Origin: Sarocladium kiliense
Lineage: Eukaryota; Ascomycota; Sordariomycetes; Hypocreales; Sarocladiaceae
Direction: 5' to 3'
DNA: 64,000 nucleotides
Assembly: GCA_030734395.1 (NCBI GenBank)
Contig: JAUZTG010000042.1
Coordinates: forward strand, 496,001 to 560,000
Positions 31,506 to 42,178 of the stretch are shown here, in pieces (positions within the stretch are counted from its first letter, which is position 1; every line of letters starts with the position of its first letter). The position numbers and the translations under genes were made by a program. Under the pieces are notes generated by a model, which saw nothing but the letters and a program-made list of their open reading frames with translations, was not told the DNA's origin and did no database searches.

Positions 31506-32930
31506 TCAGGGGTCTGGGGTCTCAAGAAACGGCACCATCGGCTCCGTGATCTGGTCTGTATCAACCCATTGCATCCACCAATCCACCAGTCGCGTATGGA
31601 GGTGCTGAGGCCAATAGAGATCGTCATGAACAATCACAAACACCCGGATGGTGCTCAGCGTCTCGATGTCGCCATCACCCCGAAGCCCTCCAAGGAAATT
31701 CGCGATGATGGCCCTCAGATCCTCCAAATGAATCCCCCATGGGCCATGAAAGATCCTGCAATTGATAGAGAGCTCGTTGATCCCAGGATGCCGAGGATCC
31801 TCCACTTTACTGGGAGCCGCCAGCTTCTCGTCGTGAAGGACGTAACATAGACTCGCGTCGTCCAATGCCTCAATCCTCCTTACTCTCGATGGTATAGCTC
31901 CTAGGAGAAGTACCCGAGGCTTCTTAGAGAAGGGAACCAACCTGCCTTGTGCATCCGGCATTAAATGATCATAACCACCCTGTATTCCACCTCGTATGCT
32001 TCCGCCCAACGTGACGTCCAGTCCATGAAATGTCGGGCAATACAGCGCCGAAGGTGTTCCATCAGGCCCATTCAATGTACGAAAGAGCTCAAGATGATTT
32101 CTCCCATATGGCACGGATTCGTCAGGATAGACAGCGTTCCGTCGCCCCGCGAAGAACCCCCTGGCTTTCATGACCTTTCCTCCGAGCTCTGCCGTCCAAG
32201 TCGATATCAGTTCCGGACGACTTGAGGAGATCCTGAGGATATCAATGTTTGAGTTGAAAAAGAAGTCGGTTGTAGCTGGGTGGCCGTAATTATTGATGAA
32301 TTGCCTGCGAGTGTACGGACAAACCCAAAGCCACTTCACCTGGCTTGTCTTGGACCTGCGTGGCAATAGGATCAATAAGGTCCATGAGTAACGTGATATC
32401 TTGTAACCAGTGTATGTCTGTGGCTGCCACGGTCCCATGGCGGTATCCCAGATCTCTTTTTGGAGTTCTCCTGGCAAGTCCGGAAAGCGGTGGAACACGC
32501 TGAGAGGGGGTGAGGGCTTCGTTGAGGTAACATCAGTTTCCCCCGGGTCCTTCTGGATATCTTCTGCTGCTTCCAGATTCTCAACCTTTTGATCCTCTCC
32601 TTTAGCCTCTGTGTTGTCCTGGGCTTCTGTCTCATCGCCAGCTTCCTCATTTCTATCCGCCTCGGAGATAACGCGGTGCAAGGAACTCTCCGTACGAAGC
32701 ACCAAAGTCGATTCATCCAGCGCTATAGGTCCCTCAGAAGAGACATCTATCTCGAATATCTCGTCCCAACGACTCAAATACCATCCGACATCGTCTTCTG
32801 TGTCAAGGAAAATCGTTCGCCGGATATCGTTCCCAAAAGCGGGATTCGTGAGGTGAAGGTGGAGCATTGAACGGGAACGTATATGAACCTGGTACGATCC
32901 ACGAACAATAGACCGAATTGCCATCGACAT
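31506..32930 (-). CDS. 2EXR-domain protein
   Basis: Single-exon protein of 474 aa. The 2EXR family is a fungal expansion of unknown biochemical role, named for two E-x-R motifs. The diagnostic element is FHRFPDLPGELQKEIWDTAM (about residues 145-164), an F-box-like opening (F-x-x-LPxELQxxIW). Further family-like blocks are CPYTRRQFINNYG, ILLLGAIPSRVRRIEALDD and HPGINELSINC. Ahead of it lies an acidic linker (about residues 90-135), and the first 85 residues look like a separate small domain (FLDTEDDVGWYLSRWDEIF). The start is the first in-frame Met of that region. A TATA box lies about 170 bases upstream. Confidence 0.75.
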   Translation of the reverse strand: MSMAIRSIVRGSYQVHIRSRSMLHLHLTNPAFGNDIRRTIFLDTEDDVGWYLSRWDEIFEIDVSSEGPIALDESTLVLRTESSLHRVISEADRNEEAGDETEAQDNTEAKGEDQKVENLEAAEDIQKDPGETDVTSTKPSPPLSVFHRFPDLPGELQKEIWDTAMGPWQPQTYTGYKISRYSWTLLILLPRRSKTSQVKWLWVCPYTRRQFINNYGHPATTDFFFNSNIDILRISSSRPELISTWTAELGGKVMKARGFFAGRRNAVYPDESVPYGRNHLELFRTLNGPDGTPSALYCPTFHGLDVTLGGSIRGGIQGGYDHLMPDAQGRLVPFSKKPRVLLLGAIPSRVRRIEALDDASLCYVLHDEKLAAPSKVEDPRHPGINELSINCRIFHGPWGIHLEDLRAIIANFLGGLRGDGDIETLSTIRVFVIVHDDLYWPQHLHTRLVDWWMQWVDTDQITEPMVPFLETPDP

Positions 32931-33645
32931 TTTGAATAGCAGTGACTATGAACGGATAGCGGCTGCGGGGAGTCGTATTTGGCGGAGGAGGATCTTGTCT
33001 GACCGCGTGTCGACGCTGGACAACATCGCGGCATCGTACGGGAAATAAAGGAAAATATGGAAGAGCATAGTATGTAGATGACAAGCCATGGCTCAAGTCT
33101 TTTATAGCTTTCCGTGCTCTTGAAATATTAACGAAGAGCTCGTTAAGGCCTTGGTTAAGATCCTGACTTTCAGATGAGGCGAACCGAAGGGGGAAGCAAA
33201 GAAGCTTTGCGAGGCCTTCACAAGCCCAAGTTTAGCACAGCACCGCTCAAAGTAGTATGTCATGCCATGTGTAAACCGTCCTGCTTGCCATGGGAAACTT
33301 GAGTCTAAAAATTAATCCGCCGAAAGTTGAACGTGTGCTGGTATGTCCACCAGCACGCGGTGTGAAAGCCAACGGGAGATAGAGACCGACTTTCCTTGAT
33401 GTGGTTTGGCTTGACCTGCGTATCATGTGTTTTGACTCACGAAGGAGAAGAATCTTAGGATATGAAGGTTTCAAAGAATTCGAGATGCGCTATTCAAGAT
33501 TCTATGCCACAATTGCTTCGCTCTGGTCCGTTCGATCTGGACCAATATCCAACCAGTGTCCCACCCTGGGCCAACCGGTCTTCCACATGTGATGCATCCA
33601 TTTTCCTCACCTCAAAGCCTCTTCTCTGTCCAACAACATACATAC
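32931..33645. other. Intergenic region
   Basis: About 715 bases between two minus-strand genes, containing the 2EXR gene promoter with a TATA box. No coding support. Confidence 0.4.
33100..33107 (-). promoter_or_regulatory. TATA box upstream of 2EXR gene
   Basis: Reads TATAAAAG on the minus strand, 170 bases upstream of the 2EXR ATG. Confidence 0.45.
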
Positions 33646-35104
33646 TTAGGCACCAATGACTACACCGTTCGGCAGCTCCAGGCCGATGGGAAGACCACAG
33701 ATAAACTTCTCCTGGTACTTGACGCCCGACTTTGCAGCGAGCTTCTCCTCAATATCCTTGTACATGTCATATGAGTTCATCTCTTCGATCGTCAGGACCT
33801 TCTTGGGGTCCTCGACCTTGTAAGTTGAGATGTTCTTGTTCACTGAGAAGCCTGCAATATATCGTTAGCAAAAAGTCTCCCACACCACTGTTGTAAGATC
33901 TGAACTCACCAATACGCTCGTTGATGTTGTAAGCGGCCTTCGCGGCAGCAGCCTGAACCCTCGTCGCCCTGGGCAGACGAACCTCATCGTAGACCTTCAG
34001 AGACTTCTCGATGTTACCATCAAAGTGGTTCTTGTCGAAGAGAATGCCCAGAGCAGCCGCGTCCTCGATAGCCATGCACGCACCCTGGCTCTGGTGAGGC
34101 ATCATCGGGTGTCCAGCGTCACCAAGCAAGCAGACGTTTCCCTTGGCGATATACGGGTAAGGGTCGTGCACCCAAAGTCTCCACGGCTGAATCTCCTTGC
34201 CAATCTTCAGATGCTCGAACACCTGCCTGTCCAGCGTCGGGTAGGGAGCCAGGAGCTCCTCTGTCGGCAGATCCTCGCTACCCCAGGCCTGGTTGGTGTA
34301 GTCACCGTGTGCGCGAGGGAAGAAGCAGTAGTAAGAGAGGAGCTTGCCGCCGTTGCAAGGGCTGAGCACGATCTTGTCCCACTTGCCCTCCTGGCCGCCC
34401 CAGTACTCGAGAGCGCTGTTCTGAGAGTAGTCGACGAGGCCGAGCTTGACGGCTTCCTCGGTGGTGACGTTGGCGTGGAGGCAGCTCTGATCGGAGGGGC
34501 GCTTCTCGGGCTTGATGCCGAGGATGCCGCGGACGGCTGAGCCGATACCATCTGCACCGACGATGAGGTCGTGTTGTGCTTTGGTGCCGTTCTCGAATGT
34601 GATGGTGTTGGTGGTCATGTCAATATCCTTGCACTTGACAGGACAATTAGTGTTATGTGCCATGAACAATCCTTGCATGAGTTGACTTACACGGTGGTTG
34701 ACGAGCAGCTTTGCGGGCGGGCCCTCGCCCTCACCCATTGCAGTATCCTTCAGCATAGAGTGCATGTACTGTCTGTGGAACATATTGTAGACGTATCCCC
34801 ACCTCTGCTCGTAATCATCCAAATCGTACACGCTCACAGGCTCGCCAGTCTTCCAGTCGCGGTTGATAAGCTTCTTCAGCACGACGGGATCACCCTTCTC
34901 GACATCGACCTTCCACTCATGAAGCCAGCGGGTGCCGTTCGCAGCGCATGAGACAGATGCACCGACCTCACCAGCGAAGTCAGAGCGCTCGTAGATGGTG
35001 ACATCGTGGCCCGCGCGACGAAGAGCGATGGCGACGGACATGCCGCCAATGCCACCACCAATGACGCCCGCATTGAGGCGCCTCCAGCCGGAGCTTGCAG
35101 TCAT
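33646..35104 (-). CDS. FAD-dependent monooxygenase, salicylate hydroxylase-like
   Basis: Exons 35104-34691, 34633-33910 and 33851-33646 close to 447 aa. Group A flavoprotein hydroxylases use NAD(P)H and O2 to hydroxylate aromatic rings. All three flavin motifs are present: GGGIGG (residues 16-21) with the acidic end at TIYERSD, the LIVGADGIGSAVR DG motif, and VCLLGDAGHPMMPHQSQGA. Intron 1 (57 nt, 34690-34634) is a multiple of three with no stop, so an unspliced isoform would carry 19 extra residues; splice sites GTAAGT and TCAAG and a CTAAT branch support removal. The closest named activities would be salicylate or 6-hydroxynicotinate hydroxylation. The zinc-cluster regulator lies directly upstream on the same strand. 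Confidence 0.88.
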
Positions 35105-35728
35105 GGCGATGTGTACTTCTGGGTTGATCGACTTTAGGAAGATGTTGGAAGGAGAGGTGTGTGCCTGAAGAGGAAGTAGAAGAAGATCTGAAGCTGTTTG
35201 AGGGTATCGTGAAATTGGTTGTCTGCCTTGGCAATCTCGAATACAGAAGTCTTACGAAGTCGAGGTTCAAACTCACTTATAGAAGCTCACGCGCCTCTAC
35301 CTCGAGCGGTCCTAAGCGAACGTAACCGATGATAGCGACCATTGTTCCCTCTTCCTCCCACCCCCTCATTCTCTCTCCCGACCGCGACCGTCACAGCTTA
35401 TCGCGTTCTCCATGATCTGTAGAGGATGCCACACCCATCCTCGTGTTGTACTTCCGAAAAGAGATGGAGGAGGTGTCATAGCCGCGTCTAAGTCCGCTTC
35501 CGCTAGCGGCGGGTGATGCACCGATAAGCCAAGCGAAGCCCCCAACAACGCCGCGTCGGGTGTGTTCCTTAAGGTGTGTTCTCCAATTGTAGTGGAAATT
35601 CAGTCGGAGGTGATCCGACCGTCTGATAGGGACTTTGAAGACACCGGCAGTGTACTGGGGGGGGGGGGGCAAGCGTGGTAGTGGTGGTGAACAGGCGGAT
35701 CTGGTATTCGTACAGAGCGCATCAAGGC
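35105..35728. other. Intergenic region with poly-G run
   Basis: About 620 bases between the monooxygenase start and the end of the regulator gene, both minus strand. It holds the monooxygenase promoter and a 13-nt G run. Confidence 0.4.
35657..35669. repeat. Poly-G run (13 nt)
   Basis: Thirteen G on the plus strand just beyond the regulator's stop codon, so C13 in its 3' UTR; a slippage-prone tract. Confidence 0.75.
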
Positions 35729-38065
35729 TCAAACCGTTCCCTGGAAAGGGAAACTATCCCACTGCGAAATATTCAAGCTATCCCAATCCAAGCTCAGTCC
35801 CTCGCCGTTCATCTGGCCAAGACCAGTCCAACCCTCCATCTCCTCGCCTTGCAACGGCGGCAGGTCCTCCAGGAACAGGCTCTCTTCCCAGCTCTGTGGC
35901 TCCATCAACCGCGGCGGCTCAGCAGTCGCTGAACCAACGCTAAAGATACGCGAAACGTAGCGGTTCTTTCGTGTGCTGGCCTTGCGTTTTAGTGCTGCAT
36001 TGGAGAGAGAAGTGAGAATGTCGAGATAGTGTGCCGCCTGTGGGCTCGATGCCGCGAGGAAGCCTAATACGTCGGTGGTGCCAGCAAATGCTGCTTCGAT
36101 TTCATGATCGATTGAGCGTTTCGTAAAGATCTCGAAGCCAAGTATCAAACCTGCAGCAAACAATAACGCCCTGTTATCGCCTGTTAGATCCTGTTGTTCC
36201 AGTGCCTGGTCAAGAAACTCACTTCATAATACACATGTTGTTCTGCAGCAGTCCTGAGCGATAAGCTTCAGCACAGGTTTCTGCGAGGAACGTTGCTGCA
36301 TCCAGACACGCTCCTGCTAGTTGCGCAGGCTGTGTCCCAAAGCTCGCCTTGGTAGTCAATCCAGATACCAAGATCGGTCTCGTTACCAGTGCAACTGCGA
36401 AATAGTACAGGCAGGAAACATGGACATTGCCCAAAGAGCCCCCAGAGCCTTGTGAACTGGGTGTGCCTGAAACATCAACAGACCCGGCTGTGCCGAGCGC
36501 TGTAGGAAGCCCACGTTTCCATGCCTCAATGTCGTCGAGGAACTGCTCAACAACTCTGACGGTAATCTCCTTCTTCTCGTAGACTTTGCGAGTAATATCG
36601 TTGATAATGCTAACGATCCCGTGAGCAGCGCTCAGAGCTTCTGCAGCCGGAGTCTTAGGTGTGGCGTTGTAGGCATCGAATACGCTCCTCATGTCCGAAT
36701 ACACGCCAGCCGTAGCTGCGGGACGGCCGAGTATCGAATTGACCAGCTTGTCCATGATACGAACACTCATCCAGAGCCGTAATCTGCCAGGGTCAGCCAT
36801 AGTGCTGTTGGGAAAGAGAGGTTGGGCTCACCTCAGTCGATCACTCGCGCTGTTCATGTTCGCGTAAGATTCTCGACTGTGAAGTCCCAATGCGAGCGCA
36901 GCCCTGGCGGCAATGCCCAAGTACATGAACGCTGCGTTGCGACGACACTCGCCTAGTAAATAAAAGGACATCAGGAGATGTGCTCTGACCATATCAACAT
37001 CTGGATCTTCCAGCATATCTGCCAACACAAGTCGCTGAGCTTCTTTGAAATACGGGAACGCTACACTCTGCGCAGTCGATATTGATTTGCACTGTGCTCC
37101 AATGGCAATCAGGAGATTGCCGCAGGCTCGCTTCATGGGGCTCAAAGGCGCCATAGGCGAATTTGCTTGCGTCGTCCCCAGAAGTGTATCTACCTCATTT
37201 GCGTCAAAGATGTCAATGAACCCTTCCGTCTGATTGTCTCGTCAGCACCCGTCACTACAACATCGATGTTTGGTCGAACTCACGACTGCAAAACAGCACC
37301 GCGCAAAATCGTGCTTCTCTGCGATGCTGACATCCGGCAAGATCGCTGGAGGCGAAGAAACCTCATTCATTTTCTGGTCTGGAGACGCCTTCTCAAGCAT
37401 GGTCTCAGCTTTGTCGTTATGTGAGAATGGCGAGGGTCCAATCTGCTCTGACACAACTCGCCGTAACACCTGAAGGAATGAGATTGATGCCGCACTGCCA
37501 ATATACACTGCAGAATTCATGAGTAACATTCTTTGTGATATTTGGTAGCAGTAAACGACTCACCTCGCTCTCCTCGTTGATTGAACAGCATGCGTGCGTC
37601 GGTAGAAGAGAACGATGCAGTTGATGCTGAGCTAGTTCGCCGGTTTGGCCTTTCGCTCCAACGTCCGTGAGCACGGCTTGTCGACCGTGACTCCAGGCCG
37701 GTTGCCATCTGTGAATCGCCCATCAGCACGTCGCTCAGCAAACTAGCACCATCTGGCGGCGAGACAGGTAGCTCCTCAACGGTGCGCATGGTCGTGGTGG
37801 TCATTTTCGCAGTTGGAAGCGGTAATTGGGTTGTGTCGATTGGGTCCAGAGTCGCTGTAGTAGTACCTGGTGTCTTTACGTTTGCTCGTCTGTCCACTGC
37901 CGGGCGAACTTGTTGAATCGTGAGGAAGCATGTGTCTTGCAATCCTCTCTTCTGGCACTGCGTGCAAGGCACAGTCCCGCTGCAGCGCTTCTTAGTGCTA
38001 CGACACGCATTGCACGCCTCTACGGCGCGTTGGCGCTGACTTGGTAGAACCTTGGGACGGGGCAT
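35729..38065 (-). CDS. Zn2Cys6 transcription factor (five exons)
   Basis: Exons 38065-37564, 37507-37284, 37229-36832, 36783-36223 and 36170-35729, introns 48-56 nt, close exactly to 708 aa. The zinc cluster is C18-x2-C21-x6-C28-x5-C34-x2-C37-x8-C46 with KKR in the loop, near the N-terminus as usual. The middle region (DFARCCFAVTEGFIDIFDAN, SFYLLGECRRNAAFMYLGIA, ALALGLHSRES, RLRLRLWMSVRIMDK) is the Fungal_trans middle homology domain. The C-terminus (MKALLFAAGLILGFEIF, then Trp-rich acidic GLSLDWDSLNISQWDSFPFQ) may be an activation domain. It lies upstream of the monooxygenase on the same strand, and local control of that gene is a reasonable guess. Confidence 0.9.
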
Positions 38066-38834
38066 CTTTGTTGAGACAGTCGCAGAAGAAACAGGTGAGG
38101 CGAATTGGCAAGTCTGTTGCGAGAGCAGAGATATGACGGTCCCTGTGCGGAAGGCCGGCCACTTGTACGTCGAGGTATTACCTATCTATAACCCCAGTTT
38201 TTGAGGGATGGGCCTCTATCCGATGGTCCCCACCACCCTCCTCCCAAGCTTGGGGTCACGCCGAAAGCGCAGAGACGATCCACCGATTCGGTAAAGCTAA
38301 CAAGTCCCTGGTTTGCTTCCTTATCGCTCGGGCACTCGGGGCCAGTGCTTGACATGGCTAGGTCAGTGTTCCAGTCCTGCTGTACGCCAGGTCTCGATTT
38401 CACGCCACTTGGTGCGTCGCTGGCGCCCGCATAGTTGTAGCTTTAGCTAGCACTCCGTGCACCCACGAAGCCAAGTTCAAGTCGCCTCACCGAGGCGACT
38501 AAGTCCACCTTGCTGAGCGGAGTGGAGTTGCGGATATCGTTCTACGATGTCGGCGGCGAACGAAGCCAGCGCGCGATTAGGTAGAACAAACTCCAAGGAT
38601 ACCCCTAGCAACAGCGCGCCACAGAGACTCGATGTGACATGACCAACATCAGGTTCCATAGCTCTGTCAGAAGGACGCTATGTCGTAGCATCCTGGATAG
38701 GTCTTGGGAGGCGGCATGATGCCTTCACGAGGTGTGCACTGCCTCAGATTGCCGTCCCAGTAAAACAATCCACCCGTGTGTAACACTTGGCTCCCTGGCA
38801 ATGCCTCGACCGTTGGAATGAATAATTCCTCGGC
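38066..38834. other. Intergenic region, no gene seen
   Basis: About 770 bases between the regulator promoter and the 3' end of COX16. Short frames only. Confidence 0.4.
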
Positions 38835-39236
38835 TCATAGAATACCATCATTCTCGCCGGGGAGTCGCTTGACACGCTTCTGCTCCCAGTTCTCGAGATC
38901 CTTTGTACCAGCCAGTCTCTGTCACAACCGTCAGCACACGGCTCACTCTCTCCAGGTCTCCAATTGACTCACGTTGTATTCTTCGCGCATATCGACCTTG
39001 CGTGCACCTCTACGAACACCCAGCTCCTCCTCCCTCGTCATCTGTCGCACTTTGCGGTCCTGGCGCTCGTATCGGACAGCGGTCGCGGGGGTGAGGACGA
39101 AAGAACCGGCGACAATGACGGCCATGAAAGGAAGACCGAATGTCAGGAAGGGATGCTTGGCCATGAGAGCACGGTAGCGCATGCCGGCCTTGTTCATCTC
39201 GCCGGCAGCACGGAATTTCTTGCTTTGGAAAGCCAT
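38835..39236 (-). CDS. COX16: Cytochrome c oxidase assembly protein Cox16
   Basis: Exons 39236-38973 and 38918-38835 (54-nt intron) give 115 aa. Cox16 is a single-pass inner-mitochondrial-membrane protein needed to assemble complex IV, acting with Cox1 and Cox2 intermediates. Seen: the transmembrane block HPFLTFGLPFMAVIVAGSF, the conserved LTPATAVRYERQDRKV, EEELGVRRGARKVDMREEY at the end of exon 1, and RLAGTKDLENWEQKRVKRLP in exon 2. This matches the family in order and length. The Met at 39236 is chosen because the 15 codons before it are not family-like. The second exon is needed to complete the conserved C-terminus. Confidence 0.93.
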
Positions 39237-39862
39237 GATGCGCAGGAATTGGAGCCCAGTGAGGCTCGCAGCGTGAGTCAATAATTGAGTTTCGGATCGT
39301 TTCGGTAAGGAGAGTCGTTATCAGTGTTCTCAATGGAGAAATCGACGTTGTGAAGAGAAAGTTGCAGATGCAGTTGCAGATGTCCGGGTGGCATGATGCA
39401 AGCTTAAGCTTGACGCGCAGAGGTTTTGATGGAGCCTGAGGTTTGAATGGTGGCACGTGCACTGACCACTGGAACCTGATCCCGTCACTTTCACCATATC
39501 CGACTTTTAGTTTTGCTGTTCGCGAATCTGGTCCCGGTTACCATCACCACTCCTTGTTCTCGCACTTCGTCTGCACACCCAAATTGACCGTGCATTTTGG
39601 TGATCCTTGTCGAAATCCTCGTGAGGCTCAAGGCACACTAGTGGCAGTTGGCCAGCGCATCACCACAGGTCTTCGAAAGTTGCATCCGACGCAGCGAGGA
39701 GAAAGAATCTTGCAGGGAAAGAACTAACAAGTGTAGTACTATTATCAACAGGCTTTGTTTACAGTGTCAGCGACAGCTCACCGCGCAGCAACCGCTGGAA
39801 ATTGCAATGCGGTGCTAGCTTCCTTCATCCTACGCGACCATCTCAGCTGGACTCAGCTGGAC
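39237..39862. other. Intergenic region, no gene seen
   Basis: About 625 bases between the COX16 start and the 3' end of the next minus-strand gene. No motif or splice-supported frame. Confidence 0.4.
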
Positions 39863-40938
39863 TCAAATGGAAATACGCCCAGTAATCCTCTTGAACTGGT
39901 TCTCAAGATCATTCCAGATACTGTCAACAGCGCCGTCTTTGCGGTACTTACGAAGGACCTCGCCGACCTTCTCTCCTGTACTCTCTCCTTGACCATCGAC
40001 AGAATACACACCACTCCCCTTCACTCCGTCACTGCCGCTCACAACTTCCATCCCATCCGGAATAGCTCCTCCATTTCCCTCTGTCCCTTCTTTGCTGGGG
40101 TAAAGTCCGCTGGTGCACAACCACGCATGCCTCTCCCCAACCTCCTCAAACGGTACCCATTGATTCCTCAGCTGAAATCGGAACCATAGATCCAACATTC
40201 TCATCATAACCCCGTCCTCAGGTCGGATCAAGTTCGTCTTCACAGCTCCGGGAAAGTTGTGGATGAAAGACACGGTCGGAGCCCTTTTCGCTAGAGCTTC
40301 AAGTCCCAATGTGATGAGGGTGGCCATGTGAGGACGGGCATCTCGCAAAGGGACTTTTCCATCAACAATGTGATCAAGGTACAGGTTCCCCTCAAATCCC
40401 GCAGACATTGGAGTCACAATCCGACGCAGTGATTGTGCAGCTTCGATCAGAGGCAGCAAATTCAGGGCCATGCGCATGCGAGAGTAGTACGATACCGCCA
40501 CGAGGTACCGAAGTCCTTCAGACGTGTCTAACGATGAGTATCAGCAAGACTTTTCTACTCACCCTGTAAAAAGATTGTTGACTAGCCTCCTGAGAGATTA
40601 AGAGTTCCTTGGCTCGTGAAAAGAACATTAATGGCCGTCTCTTTCTCCTTGATCTTCCGACACACCTCATCCACATTCTTCATGAGACTGACATCAGCCT
40701 TGAGGAAAATGTACTGCCCCTCAGCATTCAGTGTTCTGAGTTCTCCTGTTATCCGGTCACCAGCCTCCTGTGATCTTCCTATGAAATAGATTTTCGGTCC
40801 CTTCGTGTATTTGGCAAAAGATTTGAGCGCGAGCTCACCAATTCCAGATGTCGCACCGGCGAAGACCCCAATCACACCCAACGGCAGAGACTCCGCTACC
40901 CTGGAATTACCGGCTCGAACGTCTTCAAGAGCAACCAT
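39863..40938 (-). pseudogene. Short-chain dehydrogenase with in-frame TAG
   Basis: The best model is two exons, 40938-40563 and 40527-39863, with a strong donor (GTGAGT) and acceptor (GTTAG). The total is 347 codons in one frame but with a TAG at 40584-40582 (codon 119). Before it: GVFAGATSGIGELAL, the SDR cofactor loop, IYFIGRSQEAGD, and VLFTSQGTLNLSGG. After it: TSEGLRYLVAVSYYSRMRMALNLLPL, a layout common in a fungal SDR family where YYSR replaces YxxxK, and FIHNFPGAVKTNL. I found no alternative GT-AG pair that skips the TAG and keeps the frame. It may be a recently inactivated gene, an unusual splice form or a sequence error. Confidence 0.6.
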
Positions 40939-42178
40939 TGCAACTCGTAGTACGATAAGTCTAAGAACCCTTTTAGAATATTGAAAATAGTTGCTGAAAA
41001 ATATAGGCTTAGATGTTTCTAGACTTGGTGTGTACGAGAGCGATCGTGAGTAATGAACTCCAAGATTCTGGGCTTCCTGTCAGGACAGCGTCACGAGGGA
41101 CTCCAGTGATATATATTCCAACAGATCAGACATCCGTGGTATCAACAATAATTGACAAGCGGGATTCGGATTCGCTTTCGCACCGACTTATGAATGGAGA
41201 AACGCGGTAGGACCAAATGGGCAACAGAATTCCTAAGGGTGCTCCGACCCATTAGAGTCGGAGAGAATCAGCCCGATCGTAACGGCACCTCGTCATCGAC
41301 TTTGCCGTAATCCGTACGTGATTAGTTGGGAGCCCACTGACTTGAATTGATACGTGCTGCATTTTGCATTGTAAACTTGTCCATGATCTCTCGGAGCACG
41401 GGCCCGACATGTACCGTTGTCTTCAGCAGGATGGGTCACATCACGGGATCACTTGGCCGACGACAAATGTCCGTTAAGAAGTTGAGGATACCCCAGATCA
41501 GGCGCCACGCAAAAAGTAGCGGGAATCGCTTTCAATTCATTCGCCCATCGCTCCTAAGTCACATAGCCAAGAAGAAGAAAAAGTAATATGTAAACCTGTA
41601 ACAAACAAGTAGAAAACACTTCAGTAAAAAATGCTGAGCATGATAACTCTTCCAGGCAAGCCCACTGCTCTGCGGTCAACGGATCAATCAAAACCCCGGT
41701 TACTGTGGCTGAAATAACAAAATTATCCTATACCTCCGACCTCAGCTCATGTCTGCCCTCACTTCCCGGTGTTCGGCTTTACTTCCAGCCGGTGAAGCAC
41801 GCTGCCTATCCAGCAAAGCAAGACGCTCTTCCTGTTTATCGTACCTCCTCGTCGTGTCGCGAATGGCCTTAACACAAGCTCCCAGAGCACGAAATGTGTG
41901 AAGAGATCGTTTTCTTGATACAATAAAAGCGCAATAGAAATGCCCTCAAGAATGATGTTCGGTCTCCCCTCTCCTTTCCCGGTGACATATACAAAAGGAA
42001 TCTGAGAGTGAAAGACCGTGTGGGCGGGCTCATGGTCGTTGATGCAACAACAATGAACCCCATGAGTTCATAGGTGCTCATCAGCCCAGGATGCAAAGCA
42101 TCGTGCGACGTGACACAGCATCTGCTGTAATTCAACTGTAGGCATCTCATTCGTTCATCATACGTGCGGCCCGAGCCA
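40939..42178. other. Intergenic region, no gene seen
   Basis: About 1.2 kb between two minus-strand genes, AT-richer than coding sequence. No supported gene; a short A/G-rich stretch lies at about 41570-41583. Confidence 0.4.

Noticed and set aside
34025..34540. Plus-strand 171-aa frame antisense to the monooxygenase
   Set aside because: The minus strand carries all flavin motifs; this frame is their complement.
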